Below the pieces are notes generated by a model. It saw only the letters and a list, made by a program, of their open reading frames with translations. It searched no databases and was not told the origin of the DNA. From Blautia sp. An249 (lineage in GTDB: Bacteria > Bacillota > Clostridia > Lachnospirales > Lachnospiraceae), in assembly GCF_002159835.1 (NCBI RefSeq), contig NZ_NFJL01000027.1:1-40571 (forward strand): 40,571 nt of DNA. Reading direction: 5' to 3'. The translations under genes and the position numbers were made by a program. This document shows positions 26,701-34,439 of the stretch, one piece after another (position 1 is the first letter of the stretch; every line of letters begins with the position of its first letter).

Positions 26701-27243
26701 CTGAAAGCAAAGAACAACAGCCAGGGTCTGATCGATCTGGGAATTACAGCCGGAGCAGAAGCTATGGAAGGCGTGAAGGCTCTTCTGGTATTTGGAGAAG
26801 ATCCGGATACTTCCCTGCTTTCCGACGTGGAATTTATGATGGTATGCGATACTCATATGACTAAGACCGCAGAGATGGCAGACGTGGTGATTCCGGGAAC
26901 CGGATTCGCTTCTGCTGACGGAACTTATACCAATACAGAGCGCAGACTGCAGGCAGTGGTACAGGTAATTGATGAAGACGTGGTATTCAATAACTGGGAA
27001 GTTGCAGCAGAGCTTGCTCATGTATATGAAGTAGAGATGCCATATGACGAAGCAGCCGATATTTCCGAAGACTTAAACTGTGTATCGGATGTATACAGAA
27101 ATTCTTATATCGGAGAAATTTACGGCGGAGTTCTGAACTGTGAAAACAGAAAACTGGTGGCAGTTGCAGACGGAACCTTCGTAGCTCCTCTGAAGAATAC
27201 AGACAACCTTACAAATATGATTGATGAGAGACTTCCTCATTAA
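23752..27243 (+). CDS. GltD/NfnB-NuoG fusion subunit of a Stn-type bifurcating transhydrogenase
   Basis: The 1163 residues contain an N-terminal [2Fe-2S] domain (about 1-90, CYDERTEIYGACGLC), a GltD/NfnB-like part (about 100-580) with cluster motifs CPAQTDCQGY and CPHPCETAC and two dinucleotide folds (IIGGGPYGLS and IVGGGNTAMDACR), paired [4Fe-4S] ferredoxins (about 615-680, CILCDTCVRVC and CISCGQCVSCC), and a NuoG/molybdopterin-oxidoreductase-like domain (about 690-1163) opening with CSHCSVGCSM. No H-cluster motif such as MPCxxK is present, so it is not a [FeFe]-hydrogenase, and no Mo-ligating or C-terminal Mo-cofactor domain is evident. This matches my memory of Sporomusa StnC, which couples NADPH to NAD+ and ferredoxin. 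The assignment is by architecture only. Confidence 0.75.
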   Translation: MNKFRLNIDGKECLGIPGQTILEVAKENDIVIPTLCYDERTEIYGACGLCVVEVEGNPKLCKACATQIAPNMVVRTKTDRVIESRKTNLELLLSNHRGDCRPPCVLACPAQTDCQGYVGLIANGRYEEAIELIKDKIPLPASIGRVCPHPCETACRRGMVDEPVSIAWLKRFAADTDMFGEDPFMPEIAPETGKNVAIIGGGPYGLSMAYFLRQKGHEVTIYEAMPKLGGMLRYGIPEYRLPKEVLDEEIALIERMGVTMVPNTKIGKDISFETIKRDFDAVCIGIGAWVSTGVRCKGEDSKGVIGGIDFLRKVVRNESIDLGENVAIVGGGNTAMDACRTAVRLGAKKVYNIYRRTKDEMPADMVEIEEAEEEGVIFLNLTNPLEIVADENGKAKQMVLQVMKLGEPDASGRRAPIPVEGETKTIDVDTVILAIGQRVNPEGFDGLELTRKNGIVYDPETFMTQIPGVFAGGDCGNDKISIAVESIADAKKGSQVVDSYLNGETIGYKPQYTVKRTDLTPASFEDRERMCRPKMEQLSAEERKNNFTEVVFGYDEEQAQADAARCLECGCHDYFECKLIHYANQYNVEPDRFAGDVNLVDYDDEHPFILRDPNKCILCDTCVRVCDEVMGVGALGLVKRGFDTVVKPALEMPLAETGCISCGQCVSCCPTGALQERLSIEKPVPLETSSADTICSHCSVGCSMHLETYGDMLIKAVPDKEGAVNKGLLCGRGKWGFDCSMVEGKLLDPVAKNVDGQFEEVDYHDAFVLTAKKTEAVAAKYGKEAVAVAISDRYTNEEAYVMKKLADSIGAKVLCFNNRESGLEKVLGVNASPNTIDELLSTEVILVVGFDNSQVMRVKLSQAAKNGAKVVLVNPQGYEQEHFGFAYKTIYTGNDLGFLKAVGKALVDMGKGNGTEGYEEFAKSVEGAQVCDEAKAVAELYAGAKKAMIVFQQNLVTTEAAVLLADLAVISGHIGSPRDGILQLKAKNNSQGLIDLGITAGAEAMEGVKALLVFGEDPDTSLLSDVEFMMVCDTHMTKTAEMADVVIPGTGFASADGTYTNTERRLQAVVQVIDEDVVFNNWEVAAELAHVYEVEMPYDEAADISEDLNCVSDVYRNSYIGEIYGGVLNCENRKLVAVADGTFVAPLKNTDNLTNMIDERLPH

Positions 27244-27254
27244 TTAGAAAAAAA

Positions 27255-27296
27255 TTCCTCCGGATAAAGGTTATTTCCCTGTCCGGAGGGATTTTT
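27255..27296 (+). terminator. Terminator of the redox operon
   Basis: TTCCTCCGGA (27255-27264) pairs with TCCGGAGGGA (27282-27291), one T-G pair, followed by TTTTT. Confidence 0.75.
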
Positions 27297-27350
27297 ATAT
27301 TATAGGAAGTTGAAAAGGACTTGTCCTCTTTGTTCCGTTTTCTTCCATTC

Positions 27351-27379
27351 TTGCGCGTTTTTGAAAGATATGGTATACT
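27351..27379 (+). promoter_or_regulatory. Promoter of uppP
   Basis: TTGCGC (27351-27356) and TATACT (27374-27379) are 17 bases apart, about 70 bases before the uppP start. Confidence 0.5.
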
Positions 27380-27448
27380 TCTCTTAATTCCTGTGCCGGT
27401 GTGCACAGAGAAATCGCAAATGGAATACGTAAGAAGAGGAATAAGCAT

Positions 27449-28324
27449 ATGTCAGTGTTAAATGCAATATTAATGGGATTGTTACAGGGACTGACGGAAT
27501 TTCTTCCCGTCAGCAGTTCCGGCCATCTGGTGATTTTTAAGCTTGTATTCGGAGTGAATACCGATACAGGGATATTATTTGATGTGATGCTTCATATAGG
27601 CACGCTGGGAGCTGTGTTTGTAGCTTTCTGGAAAGATATCCGCCAACTGGCAATTGAGACAGTCCGGATTATCTATGATGTAATCCAGAACATTAAAATT
27701 TTTATCAATAACCGCAAAACAGGGGACGATGATCCATATCGGAAAATCGTACATAATAATTACAGGAAGTTTGTAATGCTGATTCTGGTCTCTACAATTC
27801 CCACAGGAATTCTGGGCTTTGTTGCCCAGGGACTGGTAGAAAAGGCGGGCTCATCTCTGCTCTTTCCCGGAATCGGTCTGTTAATTACAGGGATTCTGCT
27901 TTTGGTAGTGGATTTCATTAATTCCGGAAATAGGATTCCCAAAGATGTTACTTATGCCAATGCCATGTGGATTGGTATCTGTCAGGGGATTTCCACATTC
28001 CCTGGAATATCCCGTTCCGGCATGACAATCTGCGCCTGCCTTTTGGCCGGGTTAAACCGTAAGTTTGCAGTGAAATATTCTTTCCTTATGTCTGTTCCGG
28101 CAATTTTAGGCGCCGCAGTTCTGGAGCTGAAAAATTTCGGAAGTGAAACCATGAGTCTGGGGCTGGGATTTACTTATCTGTTGGGAATGATCGTGGCAGG
28201 CGTCGTGGGATATTTCTGTGTGAAGACAATGCTCGTTTTAGTACGAAAGAAGCAATTCCGTTATTTCGCATATTATTGTTTTCTTATCGGAATCATTGCG
28301 CTTATCAGTAATTTTGTAATGTAG
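27449..28324 (+). CDS. uppP: Undecaprenyl-diphosphatase (BacA family)
   Basis: The 291-residue, mostly hydrophobic protein has the two catalytic regions of the family: [14 protein letters not shown] near residue 15 and PGISRSGMT near residue 185. It dephosphorylates undecaprenyl diphosphate at the membrane to recycle the lipid carrier for cell-wall synthesis and gives background bacitracin tolerance. I used ATG 27449 because the family starts a few residues before the first motif and AGAGGAATAA stands upstream; the longer frame adds 16 charged residues. ftsK follows 17 bases later. Confidence 0.92.
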   Translation: MSVLNAILMGLLQGLTEFLPVSSSGHLVIFKLVFGVNTDTGILFDVMLHIGTLGAVFVAFWKDIRQLAIETVRIIYDVIQNIKIFINNRKTGDDDPYRKIVHNNYRKFVMLILVSTIPTGILGFVAQGLVEKAGSSLLFPGIGLLITGILLLVVDFINSGNRIPKDVTYANAMWIGICQGISTFPGISRSGMTICACLLAGLNRKFAVKYSFLMSVPAILGAAVLELKNFGSETMSLGLGFTYLLGMIVAGVVGYFCVKTMLVLVRKKQFRYFAYYCFLIGIIALISNFVM

Positions 28325-28341
28325 TTTTGAGGAGGAGAAAC

Positions 28342-30762
28342 ATGGCAGCATCTGCAAAAAACAGAACAGGCAAAAGAAAAGCTACAGGAAGATCAAAAAA
28401 AGGCACAAAAAGACAAGAAGCTGCAACCAGCGGATTCAGAGGAGAGATTCTATTACTGTTCATACTGGCAGTTGCTGTCATATTGCTGGCAAGTAATTTT
28501 GGAGTTGGTGGCGTTGTGGGAGACGCCATCAGTTCTTTTTGTTTTGGCGCTTTTGGCCTGATGTCCTATCTGTTTCCCCTGCTTCTGGTAATAGGAAGCG
28601 CCTTTTTTATCGCAAACAGAAAAAGCCGTCTTGCACAGAAAAAGATTCTGGCGGGAGTTCTTCTGTTTCTGAATTTCTGCGGACTGATACAGCTTCTGAC
28701 AGAAGGTTACATGGAGACGACGCCTCTGATGGAATATTTTCATAACTCCGCTTACTATCATACCGGAGGCGGTTTGGTAGGAGGGGCTTTATGTATCTCC
28801 ACAACAGCCGCTTTCGGAACCATAGGCGCTTATGCGATTCTTATTCTGGTAGGAGTCGTGTGTCTGATTATTATCACTCAGCGCTCCTTCTTCGGCTTTG
28901 TGAATGGAATCATTTTCGGCATCGGAAAGAAAGCAGGTGCGCTGTTTGAGAGAAGGGAAACAGAATCTGAACCCAAACGGCCGGCCCGTGTTCAGAAGCA
29001 GAAAGAAAAGCAGCCGAAAGCAGTACGGCCACGAAAAGAGAGAAGGAAATCAGAAAGTACAGCGGAACCTGTGGATTTCCAGATTCAGAGAAGCGAAGAA
29101 CCACTGGAAAAAGAAAGCGAAACTTCAGAAGACAGTGTTTTGATTTTAAATCCTGAGGAAGCTCTGGTTCCGGAGGAAAAAGAGGAAGAAGATACAGAAG
29201 TTCCGGCTCGGACGAAACAGTCCAAATCCTCTGAAGAGGAAATTGCTTCAGGCATCCAGAACATTCAGAGAGAAATTGATAAACGGACAGAAAAGAAGGA
29301 AAAGCCCTATCAGACTCCGCCTTTTTCTTTGCTAAAGAGAGGAAAGAAAGGGAAAACCGGAGACTCGGACGGCCATCTGCGGAAGACAGCTCAGAAACTT
29401 CAGGAAACCCTTCATAATTTCGGTGTGAATGTGACCATTACAAATGTAAGCTGCGGCCCAACGGTAACCAGATATGAACTTCAGCCGGAGCAGGGGGTGA
29501 AGGTCAGCCGGATCGTAAATTTATCCGATGACATAAAACTGAATCTGGCTGCGTCAGATATTCGGATCGAAGCGCCTATACCGGGAAAGGCGGCGGTTGG
29601 CATCGAAGTGCCGAATGAAGAAAACAGTCCCGTTATGCTGCGGGATTTGCTTCAGTCAGAGGCTTTTAGAAAGTGCCCTTCAAAACTGGCTTTTGCGGCG
29701 GGAAAAGATATTGCCGGACAGCCGGTGGTGGCGGACATAGCCAAGATGCCTCATCTGCTGATTGCAGGGGCCACCGGTTCCGGTAAATCCGTCTGCATTA
29801 ACACGCTGATTATGAGTATTTTATATAAAGCCTCTCCGGAAGAGGTGAAACTGATTATGATCGACCCGAAAGTAGTGGAGTTAAGTGTCTATAACGGAAT
29901 TCCCCATCTGTTTATCCCGGTGGTTACCGATCCCAAGAAAGCGGCAGGGGCCTTAAACTGGGCAGTATCGGAGATGACATCCCGCTATAATATTTTCGCA
30001 GAATACAATGTAAGAAACCTGGAAGATTACAATAAAAAAGCGGAGGCGCTGGAAGATTCCCAGTCGGAAGAAAAACCGGAGAAGCTTCCGCAGATTGTAA
30101 TTATTGTAGACGAGCTGGCAGACTTAATGATGGTGGCGCCGGGAGAGGTAGAAGATGCAATCTGCCGTCTGGCACAGCTTGCGAGAGCTGCGGGAATTCA
30201 TCTGATTATTGCTACCCAGCGTCCGTCTGTAAATGTAATTACCGGCCTGATTAAGGCGAATATGCCGTCCAGAATCGCATTCTCTGTTTCTTCCGGAGTA
30301 GATTCCAGAACGATACTGGATATGAACGGGGCAGAGAAACTTCTGGGAAAGGGAGATATGCTGTTCTATCCCCAGGGGTATCAAAAGCCTGCCAGACTGC
30401 AGGGAGCCTTTGTATCCGACGAAGAAGTCAGCGCTGTGGTGGAATTTTTATCAAAGAAGCATCCGAAGGTAGAATACAATGAGAAAATCGAAGAACAGAT
30501 CACTTCCAGCGTGTCTCCGGCAGCAGGGGCGGATTCCTCTGAACAGGAACGGGATTTGTATTTTGAAGAAGCCGGAAGACTGATAATCGAGAAAGAAAAG
30601 GCATCCATCGGAATGCTCCAGAGAGCTTTTAAAATTGGTTTTAACCGGGCGGCCAGAATTATGGATCAGCTGGCAGAAGTCCAGGTGGTGGGACCGGAAG
30701 AGGGAACCAAGCCCAGAAAAGTACTTATGACCTTGGAAGAATTTGAAGAGGTGATAAAATAA
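28342..30762 (+). CDS. ftsK: FtsK/SpoIIIE-family DNA translocase
   Basis: The 806-residue protein has four N-terminal membrane segments (about 30-195), a charged, low-complexity linker rich in Glu and Lys (about 200-330), the RecA-like motor (about 340-680) with Walker [15 protein letters not shown] near residue 476 and Walker [10 protein letters not shown], and the C-terminal gamma winged helix (about 740-806) that reads the orienting DNA repeats. It pumps chromosomal DNA through the division or sporulation septum. The ATG at 28342 follows GAGGAGGAGAAAC; the TTG five codons earlier is inside that site. It is cotranscribed with uppP, probably. Confidence 0.92.
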   Translation: MAASAKNRTGKRKATGRSKKGTKRQEAATSGFRGEILLLFILAVAVILLASNFGVGGVVGDAISSFCFGAFGLMSYLFPLLLVIGSAFFIANRKSRLAQKKILAGVLLFLNFCGLIQLLTEGYMETTPLMEYFHNSAYYHTGGGLVGGALCISTTAAFGTIGAYAILILVGVVCLIIITQRSFFGFVNGIIFGIGKKAGALFERRETESEPKRPARVQKQKEKQPKAVRPRKERRKSESTAEPVDFQIQRSEEPLEKESETSEDSVLILNPEEALVPEEKEEEDTEVPARTKQSKSSEEEIASGIQNIQREIDKRTEKKEKPYQTPPFSLLKRGKKGKTGDSDGHLRKTAQKLQETLHNFGVNVTITNVSCGPTVTRYELQPEQGVKVSRIVNLSDDIKLNLAASDIRIEAPIPGKAAVGIEVPNEENSPVMLRDLLQSEAFRKCPSKLAFAAGKDIAGQPVVADIAKMPHLLIAGATGSGKSVCINTLIMSILYKASPEEVKLIMIDPKVVELSVYNGIPHLFIPVVTDPKKAAGALNWAVSEMTSRYNIFAEYNVRNLEDYNKKAEALEDSQSEEKPEKLPQIVIIVDELADLMMVAPGEVEDAICRLAQLARAAGIHLIIATQRPSVNVITGLIKANMPSRIAFSVSSGVDSRTILDMNGAEKLLGKGDMLFYPQGYQKPARLQGAFVSDEEVSAVVEFLSKKHPKVEYNEKIEEQITSSVSPAAGADSSEQERDLYFEEAGRLIIEKEKASIGMLQRAFKIGFNRAARIMDQLAEVQVVGPEEGTKPRKVLMTLEEFEEVIK

Positions 30763-30786
30763 AAAGAATACAGGAGGTATAGGAAA

Positions 30787-31086
30787 ATGGTAAGTCATAT
30801 TGTAATGTGGTCTTTCCGGGAGGAGATGACGGCAGAGGAGAAAACCGAAGCAGCAAAGAAAATGAAAGAGGGACTGGAAGGATTAATGGGTAAAATTCCG
30901 GGAATGCTTTCCTGCCAGGTTTATATTGATGTGCTTCCGTCCAGCACTCACGATCTGGTTCTGACCAGTACGTTTGAGTCTGAAGAGGCGCTGAAAGGGT
31001 ACCAGACCCATCCGGAACACATGAAGGTAAAAACCTATGTACACACAGTGGTTTCCAAACGTTCCTGCATGGATTTTCCAATGTAA
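30787..31086 (+). CDS. Dabb (stress-responsive alpha/beta barrel) family protein
   Basis: The 99-residue protein has the Dabb pattern: MVSHIVMWSF at the start, a helical middle, and EALKGYQTHPEHMKVKTYVH near the end. These ferredoxin-like-fold dimers have varied or unknown roles. It lies between ftsK and rlmH, with a CAGGAGG site 24 bases after ftsK, and is likely in the same operon. Confidence 0.82.
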   Translation: MVSHIVMWSFREEMTAEEKTEAAKKMKEGLEGLMGKIPGMLSCQVYIDVLPSSTHDLVLTSTFESEEALKGYQTHPEHMKVKTYVHTVVSKRSCMDFPM

Positions 31087-31104
31087 GGGAAGTTTACAGA
31101 GCCC

Positions 31105-31584
31105 ATGAAGATTACAATTTTAACCGTGGGGAAAATAAAGGAAAAATATCTGAAAGATGCCATTGCAGAATACAGCAAACGGTTAAGCCGGTACTGCAGA
31201 CTGGAAATAGTGGAAACAGCAGATGAGAAAACTCCGGATCAGGCCAGTGAAGCTTTGGAAAAGCAGATCCGTAAAAAAGAAGGGGAAAGACTCCAAAAAT
31301 ATTTACGGGAAGACGCTTATAAAATTGCTCTGGCGATAGACGGAAAAATGTTGTCTTCGGAAGAGTTTGCAGAAAAAATAGAACGTCTTGGAATACAGAG
31401 TACAAGCCATATTATTTTCATTATCGGTGGATCTATCGGGTTAGATGAAGAGATTCTGAAGAAGGCAGATTATCTTCTGAGTTTTTCTAAAATGACCTTT
31501 CCCCATCAGTTAATGCGGGTAATCCTTCTGGAACAGATTTACAGAGGATACCGCATTTTATCCGGAGAGCCGTATCACAAGTAA
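31105..31584 (+). CDS. rlmH: 23S rRNA pseudouridine-1915 N3-methyltransferase RlmH
   Basis: The 159-residue SPOUT methyltransferase has the SAM-binding knot (IIFIIGGSIGLDEEILKKAD) and the strictly conserved end MTFPHQLMRVILLEQIYRGY then SGEPYHK. It methylates pseudouridine 1915 of 23S rRNA on the 70S ribosome. Its last codons are the integration target of staphylococcal SCC elements. In this window the same codons are repeated twice more downstream, and AT-rich accessory DNA starts right at its stop. The gene itself is intact. Confidence 0.95.
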   Translation: MKITILTVGKIKEKYLKDAIAEYSKRLSRYCRLEIVETADEKTPDQASEALEKQIRKKEGERLQKYLREDAYKIALAIDGKMLSSEEFAEKIERLGIQSTSHIIFIIGGSIGLDEEILKKADYLLSFSKMTFPHQLMRVILLEQIYRGYRILSGEPYHK

Positions 31585-31632
31585 GAGGGATTTATGGCGC
31601 CGGGTATGATACGATAAGAATTGATTCAGGAA

Positions 31633-31664
31633 GAGAGCGGACAGATGCAGTCTGCTTTCTTTTT
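31633..31664 (+). terminator. Terminator of rlmH within repeat copy A
   Basis: GAGAGCGGAC (31633-31642) pairs with GTCTGCTTTC (31650-31659), two G-T pairs, 7-base loop, then TTTTT. Confidence 0.75.
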
Positions 31665-31683
31665 GTATGCACGGGGAAATACA

Positions 31684-31712
31684 ATGACAGAGAAAGAAAC
31701 GGGTGGTATAAT
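31684..31712 (+). promoter_or_regulatory. Cassette promoter, copy A
   Basis: ATGACA (31684-31689) and TATAAT (31707-31712) with a 17-base spacer. The same promoter with identical spacing recurs at 34000-34028 and 39665-39693. Confidence 0.7.
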
Positions 31713-31739
31713 AAAAAATAATTAGGAGGAGAAGTATTT

Positions 31740-32408
31740 ATGGACGATAATGTATCTGCTTTTAATTCACATGAATACAATGCCAAGATCCGGAAAACGA
31801 TTCCCTATTATGATGAATTTTATAAACAAATTATTTCTGTTGTTAAAGCTAAAACGGAAAAACCATTGTGTTGGCTTGATGTGGGGTGTGGAACAGGACG
31901 GATGGCAGATGAGGTATTTAATAATATAGCCGTTAAACGTTTCGTATTTTGTGATAATTCTCAGAAAATGATTGAACTGGTCAAAAAGCAACATACGGAG
32001 CCGTACTCAGAGTTTATGAATATTTCAGTTCTTGATATAAAAGAAAAAGATTGCTTTGATATTGTCACAGCAATCCAGGTGCTGCATTATCTATCTTACG
32101 AAGAACGGATAACGGCAATCCAAAATTGCCTTAACGCACTCTGTGAGAATGGGATTTTTATATATTTTGAAAATTTCCGTCCTAAAAATGAGGTTCTCTT
32201 GCCGCTGTATTTTCAGAGATGGAAAGCCTATCAGCTTTCACAAGGAAAACCTCAAGAAGAAGTAGACAGACATCTTCAACGTTATGGAAAAGATTATTTT
32301 CCTATTACTATTGATGAACATATAAAAATTCTTGCAGATTGTGGATTTCGATATAGGGAAATAATCTGGTTATCAAATATGCAGGTAGGTATAATGGGGA
32401 TAAAATAA
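31740..32408 (+). CDS. Class I SAM-dependent methyltransferase
   Basis: The 222-residue protein shows motif I WLDVGCGTGRMADEVF (about 44-59), the acidic strand FVFCDNSQKM and the post-motif block FDIVTAIQVLHYLSYEERI, a standard small-molecule methyltransferase fold. The substrate is unknown. It is the first cargo gene after rlmH, with its own promoter in repeat copy A and an AGGAGGAG site ten bases before the ATG. Base composition is clearly richer in AT than the core genes, consistent with acquisition. Confidence 0.8.
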   Translation: MDDNVSAFNSHEYNAKIRKTIPYYDEFYKQIISVVKAKTEKPLCWLDVGCGTGRMADEVFNNIAVKRFVFCDNSQKMIELVKKQHTEPYSEFMNISVLDIKEKDCFDIVTAIQVLHYLSYEERITAIQNCLNALCENGIFIYFENFRPKNEVLLPLYFQRWKAYQLSQGKPQEEVDRHLQRYGKDYFPITIDEHIKILADCGFRYREIIWLSNMQVGIMGIK

Positions 32409-32433
32409 ATTGGAAGTTGCAGAGGACAATATC

Positions 32434-32802
32434 ATGGAAATAAAAAAAATCAATCAAGATTTTTCAGTATGCAAAGTGAAGGATTATTCACTTGTAAACT
32501 TAAATGCGGAATACAGCTTCATCGGAAAAACAGATGAAGAAAAATCCTTGGTATGCGTTACAAGCGATGTTCCGCCAAATGTTATTCAACGAGATGATGG
32601 ATGGAAAGGCTTTCGTATTCAAGGAATTTTAGATTTTTCTTTGATTGGGATACTATCTAAAATCACAGAGATTCTGGCAAAAAACAGTATTTCGATTTTT
32701 GCAATTTCAACTTATAATACGGACTATGTTTTGATAAAAAAGGAAAAGTATCAAAAGGCACTGGATATTCTTAAACACGCGGGTTATGAAATTGTAGAGT
32801 GA
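32434..32802 (+). CDS. ACT domain-containing protein
   Basis: The 122-residue protein matches small tandem-ACT proteins: a start of the type IKKINQDFSVCKV, a central LVCVTSDVP, and FRIQGILDFSLIGILSKITE followed by SIFAISTYNTDYVLIKKE. Such proteins probably bind an amino acid or similar ligand; no catalytic domain is present. The ATG at 32434 follows AGAGGA; the TTG at 32410 is less likely. It lies 25 bases after the methyltransferase. The leader resembles the shared cassette leader (AAATTGGAAGTT), and a trailer motif overlaps its stop. Confidence 0.75.
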   Translation: MEIKKINQDFSVCKVKDYSLVNLNAEYSFIGKTDEEKSLVCVTSDVPPNVIQRDDGWKGFRIQGILDFSLIGILSKITEILAKNSISIFAISTYNTDYVLIKKEKYQKALDILKHAGYEIVE

Positions 32803-32817
32803 TAAATCCAGTTTGAT
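32800..32817 (+). repeat. Trailer motif overlapping the ACT gene stop
   Basis: TGATAAATCCAGTTTGAT begins at the stop codon. It matches the trailer TGACAAATCYTAGTTTAT seen at 34404 and 40386, apart from loss of two bases. Confidence 0.5.
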
Positions 32818-32925
32818 AAACTGAAAAATTGAGATACTTTTGTGTTATGATACATGTAATATGTAGTAGATGGAATATCTGTCAGAGGATTTTTCAAATT
32901 TTATTTGTAGAAAAGGGTGCATTAT

Positions 32926-33378
32926 ATGATTTTATATCATGGGAGTAATGTTGTGGTGACAGAACCTCAAATATTAGAGAATGGATTTTATAAGGATTTT
33001 GGTTACGGGTTTTACTGCACAATTTACGAAAAGCAAGCGAAGCGCTGGGCCATAACAAAACGAAAGCATCATATTGTTAATAAGTATGAATATAAACCAG
33101 ATCCTGGCTTGAAGACAAAGGTTTTTAAGGAAATGACAGAAGAATGGCTTCAGTTCGTAGTTGACTGCCGCAGAGGAATAAGACATGAATATGATATTGT
33201 AGAAGGTCCCATGGCGGATGATACAATATGGGATTATGTAGAAGATTATATGGCAGGGCGAATATCGAAAGCTGCGTTTTGGGAATTAGTTAAGTTTAAA
33301 TATCCAACGCATCAGATTGTTTTCTGCACAGAGAGGGCATTGCAGACAATCAAGTTTGAAAGGAGTTATTCATTATGA
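32926..33378 (+). CDS. DUF3990 protein, possible ADP-ribosyltransferase-fold toxin
   Basis: The 150-residue protein begins MILYHGSNVVVTEPQILE and continues with KDFGYGFYCTIYEKQAKRWA, the DUF3990 signature. From memory this family belongs to the ADP-ribosyltransferase fold group: YHGS would be the NAD-binding H/Y element and GFYCT the second strand, while a catalytic acidic residue near TERALQTIKF is plausible. The ATG at 32926 follows GGGTG. The next gene overlaps by four bases (ATGA), a hallmark of toxin-antitoxin pairs. Toxicity is an inference. Confidence 0.65.
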   Translation: MILYHGSNVVVTEPQILENGFYKDFGYGFYCTIYEKQAKRWAITKRKHHIVNKYEYKPDPGLKTKVFKEMTEEWLQFVVDCRRGIRHEYDIVEGPMADDTIWDYVEDYMAGRISKAAFWELVKFKYPTHQIVFCTERALQTIKFERSYSL

Positions 33379-33845
33379 CAAACAAGTTTTTTCCGGATGA
33401 ACAAATAACCGAAAATGATCTGTATTTTCTGTGCTATATGATAGAACGGGTGGCAAGAAAGCTGCACCAGAGAAACAGGTATGTTGTGAATCGGATTTCG
33501 AAAGATGAATGGGAGCGATTGATCAGTCTTGCCAATGTACTGCATTGTGAGAATCCGAAAAAGATTGAGGCAGAATGGATTGAGGAATATAAACTGGAAA
33601 AAGGTACCTTTGATATCACAAAAGTGGATAAAGAACTTGTAGATGAGATCCCTTCTGAGACACAGATGGGAAAAGTGTATATGAGACTGATTATGTCAAC
33701 ACTTCAGCCGTCAGAAGATTATATAGACGGCATAATACGGGTGTATAACGATGAAATATGTGAAGTGATCGACAATTATAACAGCAGTGCATATTATGAG
33801 CCTTCTTATGTGATTACAAGAGCTTATAATAACGGAGGATTTTAG
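33375..33845 (+). CDS. Partner of the DUF3990 protein (unassigned; possible antitoxin)
   Basis: I do not recognise a named domain in this 156-residue, mostly helical, acidic protein (ends SSAYYEPSYVITRAYNNGGF). Its ATG overlaps the DUF3990 stop as ATGA, and AAAGGAG stands upstream, so the two are made together. I recall similar proteins next to DUF3990/DUF3791 genes in gut Firmicutes, which suggests a conserved module. It could be the neutralising partner or a second effector. Confidence 0.6.
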   Translation: MTNKFFPDEQITENDLYFLCYMIERVARKLHQRNRYVVNRISKDEWERLISLANVLHCENPKKIEAEWIEEYKLEKGTFDITKVDKELVDEIPSETQMGKVYMRLIMSTLQPSEDYIDGIIRVYNDEICEVIDNYNSSAYYEPSYVITRAYNNGGF

Positions 33846-33948
33846 AAAGGAATTAAAACCGCGCTTGGATATGTTGTGAAGAGCCGTATCATAAATAAAT
33901 GCGGTTTTTTGCGTTGGGCGTGATTTGATGAGAGGTGATTTGGGAAGT

Positions 33949-33978
33949 GAGCGGACGGATGGTAGTCTGCTCTCTTTT
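33949..33978 (+). terminator. Terminator within repeat copy B
   Basis: GAGCGGAC (33949-33956) pairs with GTCTGCTC (33965-33972), loop of 8, then TCTTTTT. Compared with copies A and C, bases at the stem foot differ while pairing is kept, which shows that the hairpin is under selection. Confidence 0.7.
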
Positions 33979-33999
33979 TGTGTAGGAACGAGAAAGACA

Positions 34000-34028
34000 A
34001 TGACAGAGAAATAAACGAATGGTATAAT
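34000..34028 (+). promoter_or_regulatory. Cassette promoter, copy B
   Basis: ATGACA (34000-34005) and TATAAT (34023-34028), 17 bases apart, drive the DUF3784 gene. Confidence 0.7.
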
Positions 34029-34073
34029 AAAAGCAATTAAGATGACAAATTTGAAGTTGTGGAGGTGTATTTA

Positions 34074-34406
34074 ATGAAAGTGGCAGATTTATCAACGGGA
34101 CCAGATTGGATTGTATGGATTTTTTTTATAATATTGGCTATACTTTCCATTGTTTTAATTTCTGGACATGGGAGCTGGCTTATTGCTGGATATAATACGG
34201 CTTCAAAAGAAGAAAAGGCAAAATATAATGAAAAAAAACTATGCCGAACAATGGGAATAGGAATGTCCATTATAGCAATTCTTCTTTTAATTATGGAACT
34301 GTTGGAAAATATTTTACCAGCGTTTTTTATATATGTTTCACTGGGTATTATTTTGGTTGATGTCGTGGTAATTATCATTTTAGGAAACACAATATGCAAA
34401 AAGTGA
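34074..34406 (+). CDS. DUF3784 membrane protein
   Basis: The 110-residue protein has three hydrophobic segments (about 13-32, 60-82 and 86-107), with the DUF3784 signature GHGSWLIAGYNTASKEEKAK in the first loop. The function is unknown. The ATG at 34074 follows GGAGGTG. It is the first gene after repeat copy B and ends in a trailer motif that starts at its stop codon. Confidence 0.75.
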   Translation: MKVADLSTGPDWIVWIFFIILAILSIVLISGHGSWLIAGYNTASKEEKAKYNEKKLCRTMGIGMSIIAILLLIMELLENILPAFFIYVSLGIILVDVVVIIILGNTICKK

Positions 34407-34428
34407 CAAATCTTAGTTTATGTGGTTG
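34404..34428 (+). repeat. Trailer motif overlapping the DUF3784 stop
   Basis: TGACAAATCTTAGTTTAT starts with the stop codon and continues GTGGTTG. Nearly the same bases follow the second CAT-like gene (36364) and the flavin reductase (40386). Confidence 0.6.
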
Positions 34429-34439
34429 GGGGCGGACAT

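Larger units (their letters stand above)
31564..31727 (+). repeat. rlmH-end repeat, copy A (att-like core, terminator, promoter)
   Basis: This 164-base unit starts with the last codons of rlmH (core GAGCCGTATCACAAGTAA), then a conserved ATTTATGGCG spacer, a terminator and a promoter. Copy C at 39545-39708 aligns without gaps with about 12 differences. Copy B at 33880-34045 is more diverged but keeps the same order. All three encode E-P-Y-H-K-stop. Confidence 0.85.
33880..34045 (+). repeat. rlmH-end repeat, copy B (diverged)
   Basis: It starts GAGCCGTATCATAAATAA, again E-P-Y-H-K-stop but with synonymous changes (CAT for CAC, AAA for AAG) relative to copies A and C. A GCGGTTTTTTGCG stretch, a terminator hairpin and the shared promoter follow. 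The synonymous differences indicate that this copy came from a different rlmH lineage. AAAACCGC at 33855-33862 and GCGGTTTT at 33901-33908 flank the core as inverted repeats. Confidence 0.75.

Noticed and set aside
23752..27243. [FeFe]-hydrogenase large subunit or formate dehydrogenase
   Set aside because: The H-cluster ligand motifs are absent, and the molybdopterin-like domain shows only the N-terminal cluster motif with no evident Sec/Cys active-site segment or C-terminal cofactor domain; the GltD-like fusion points elsewhere.
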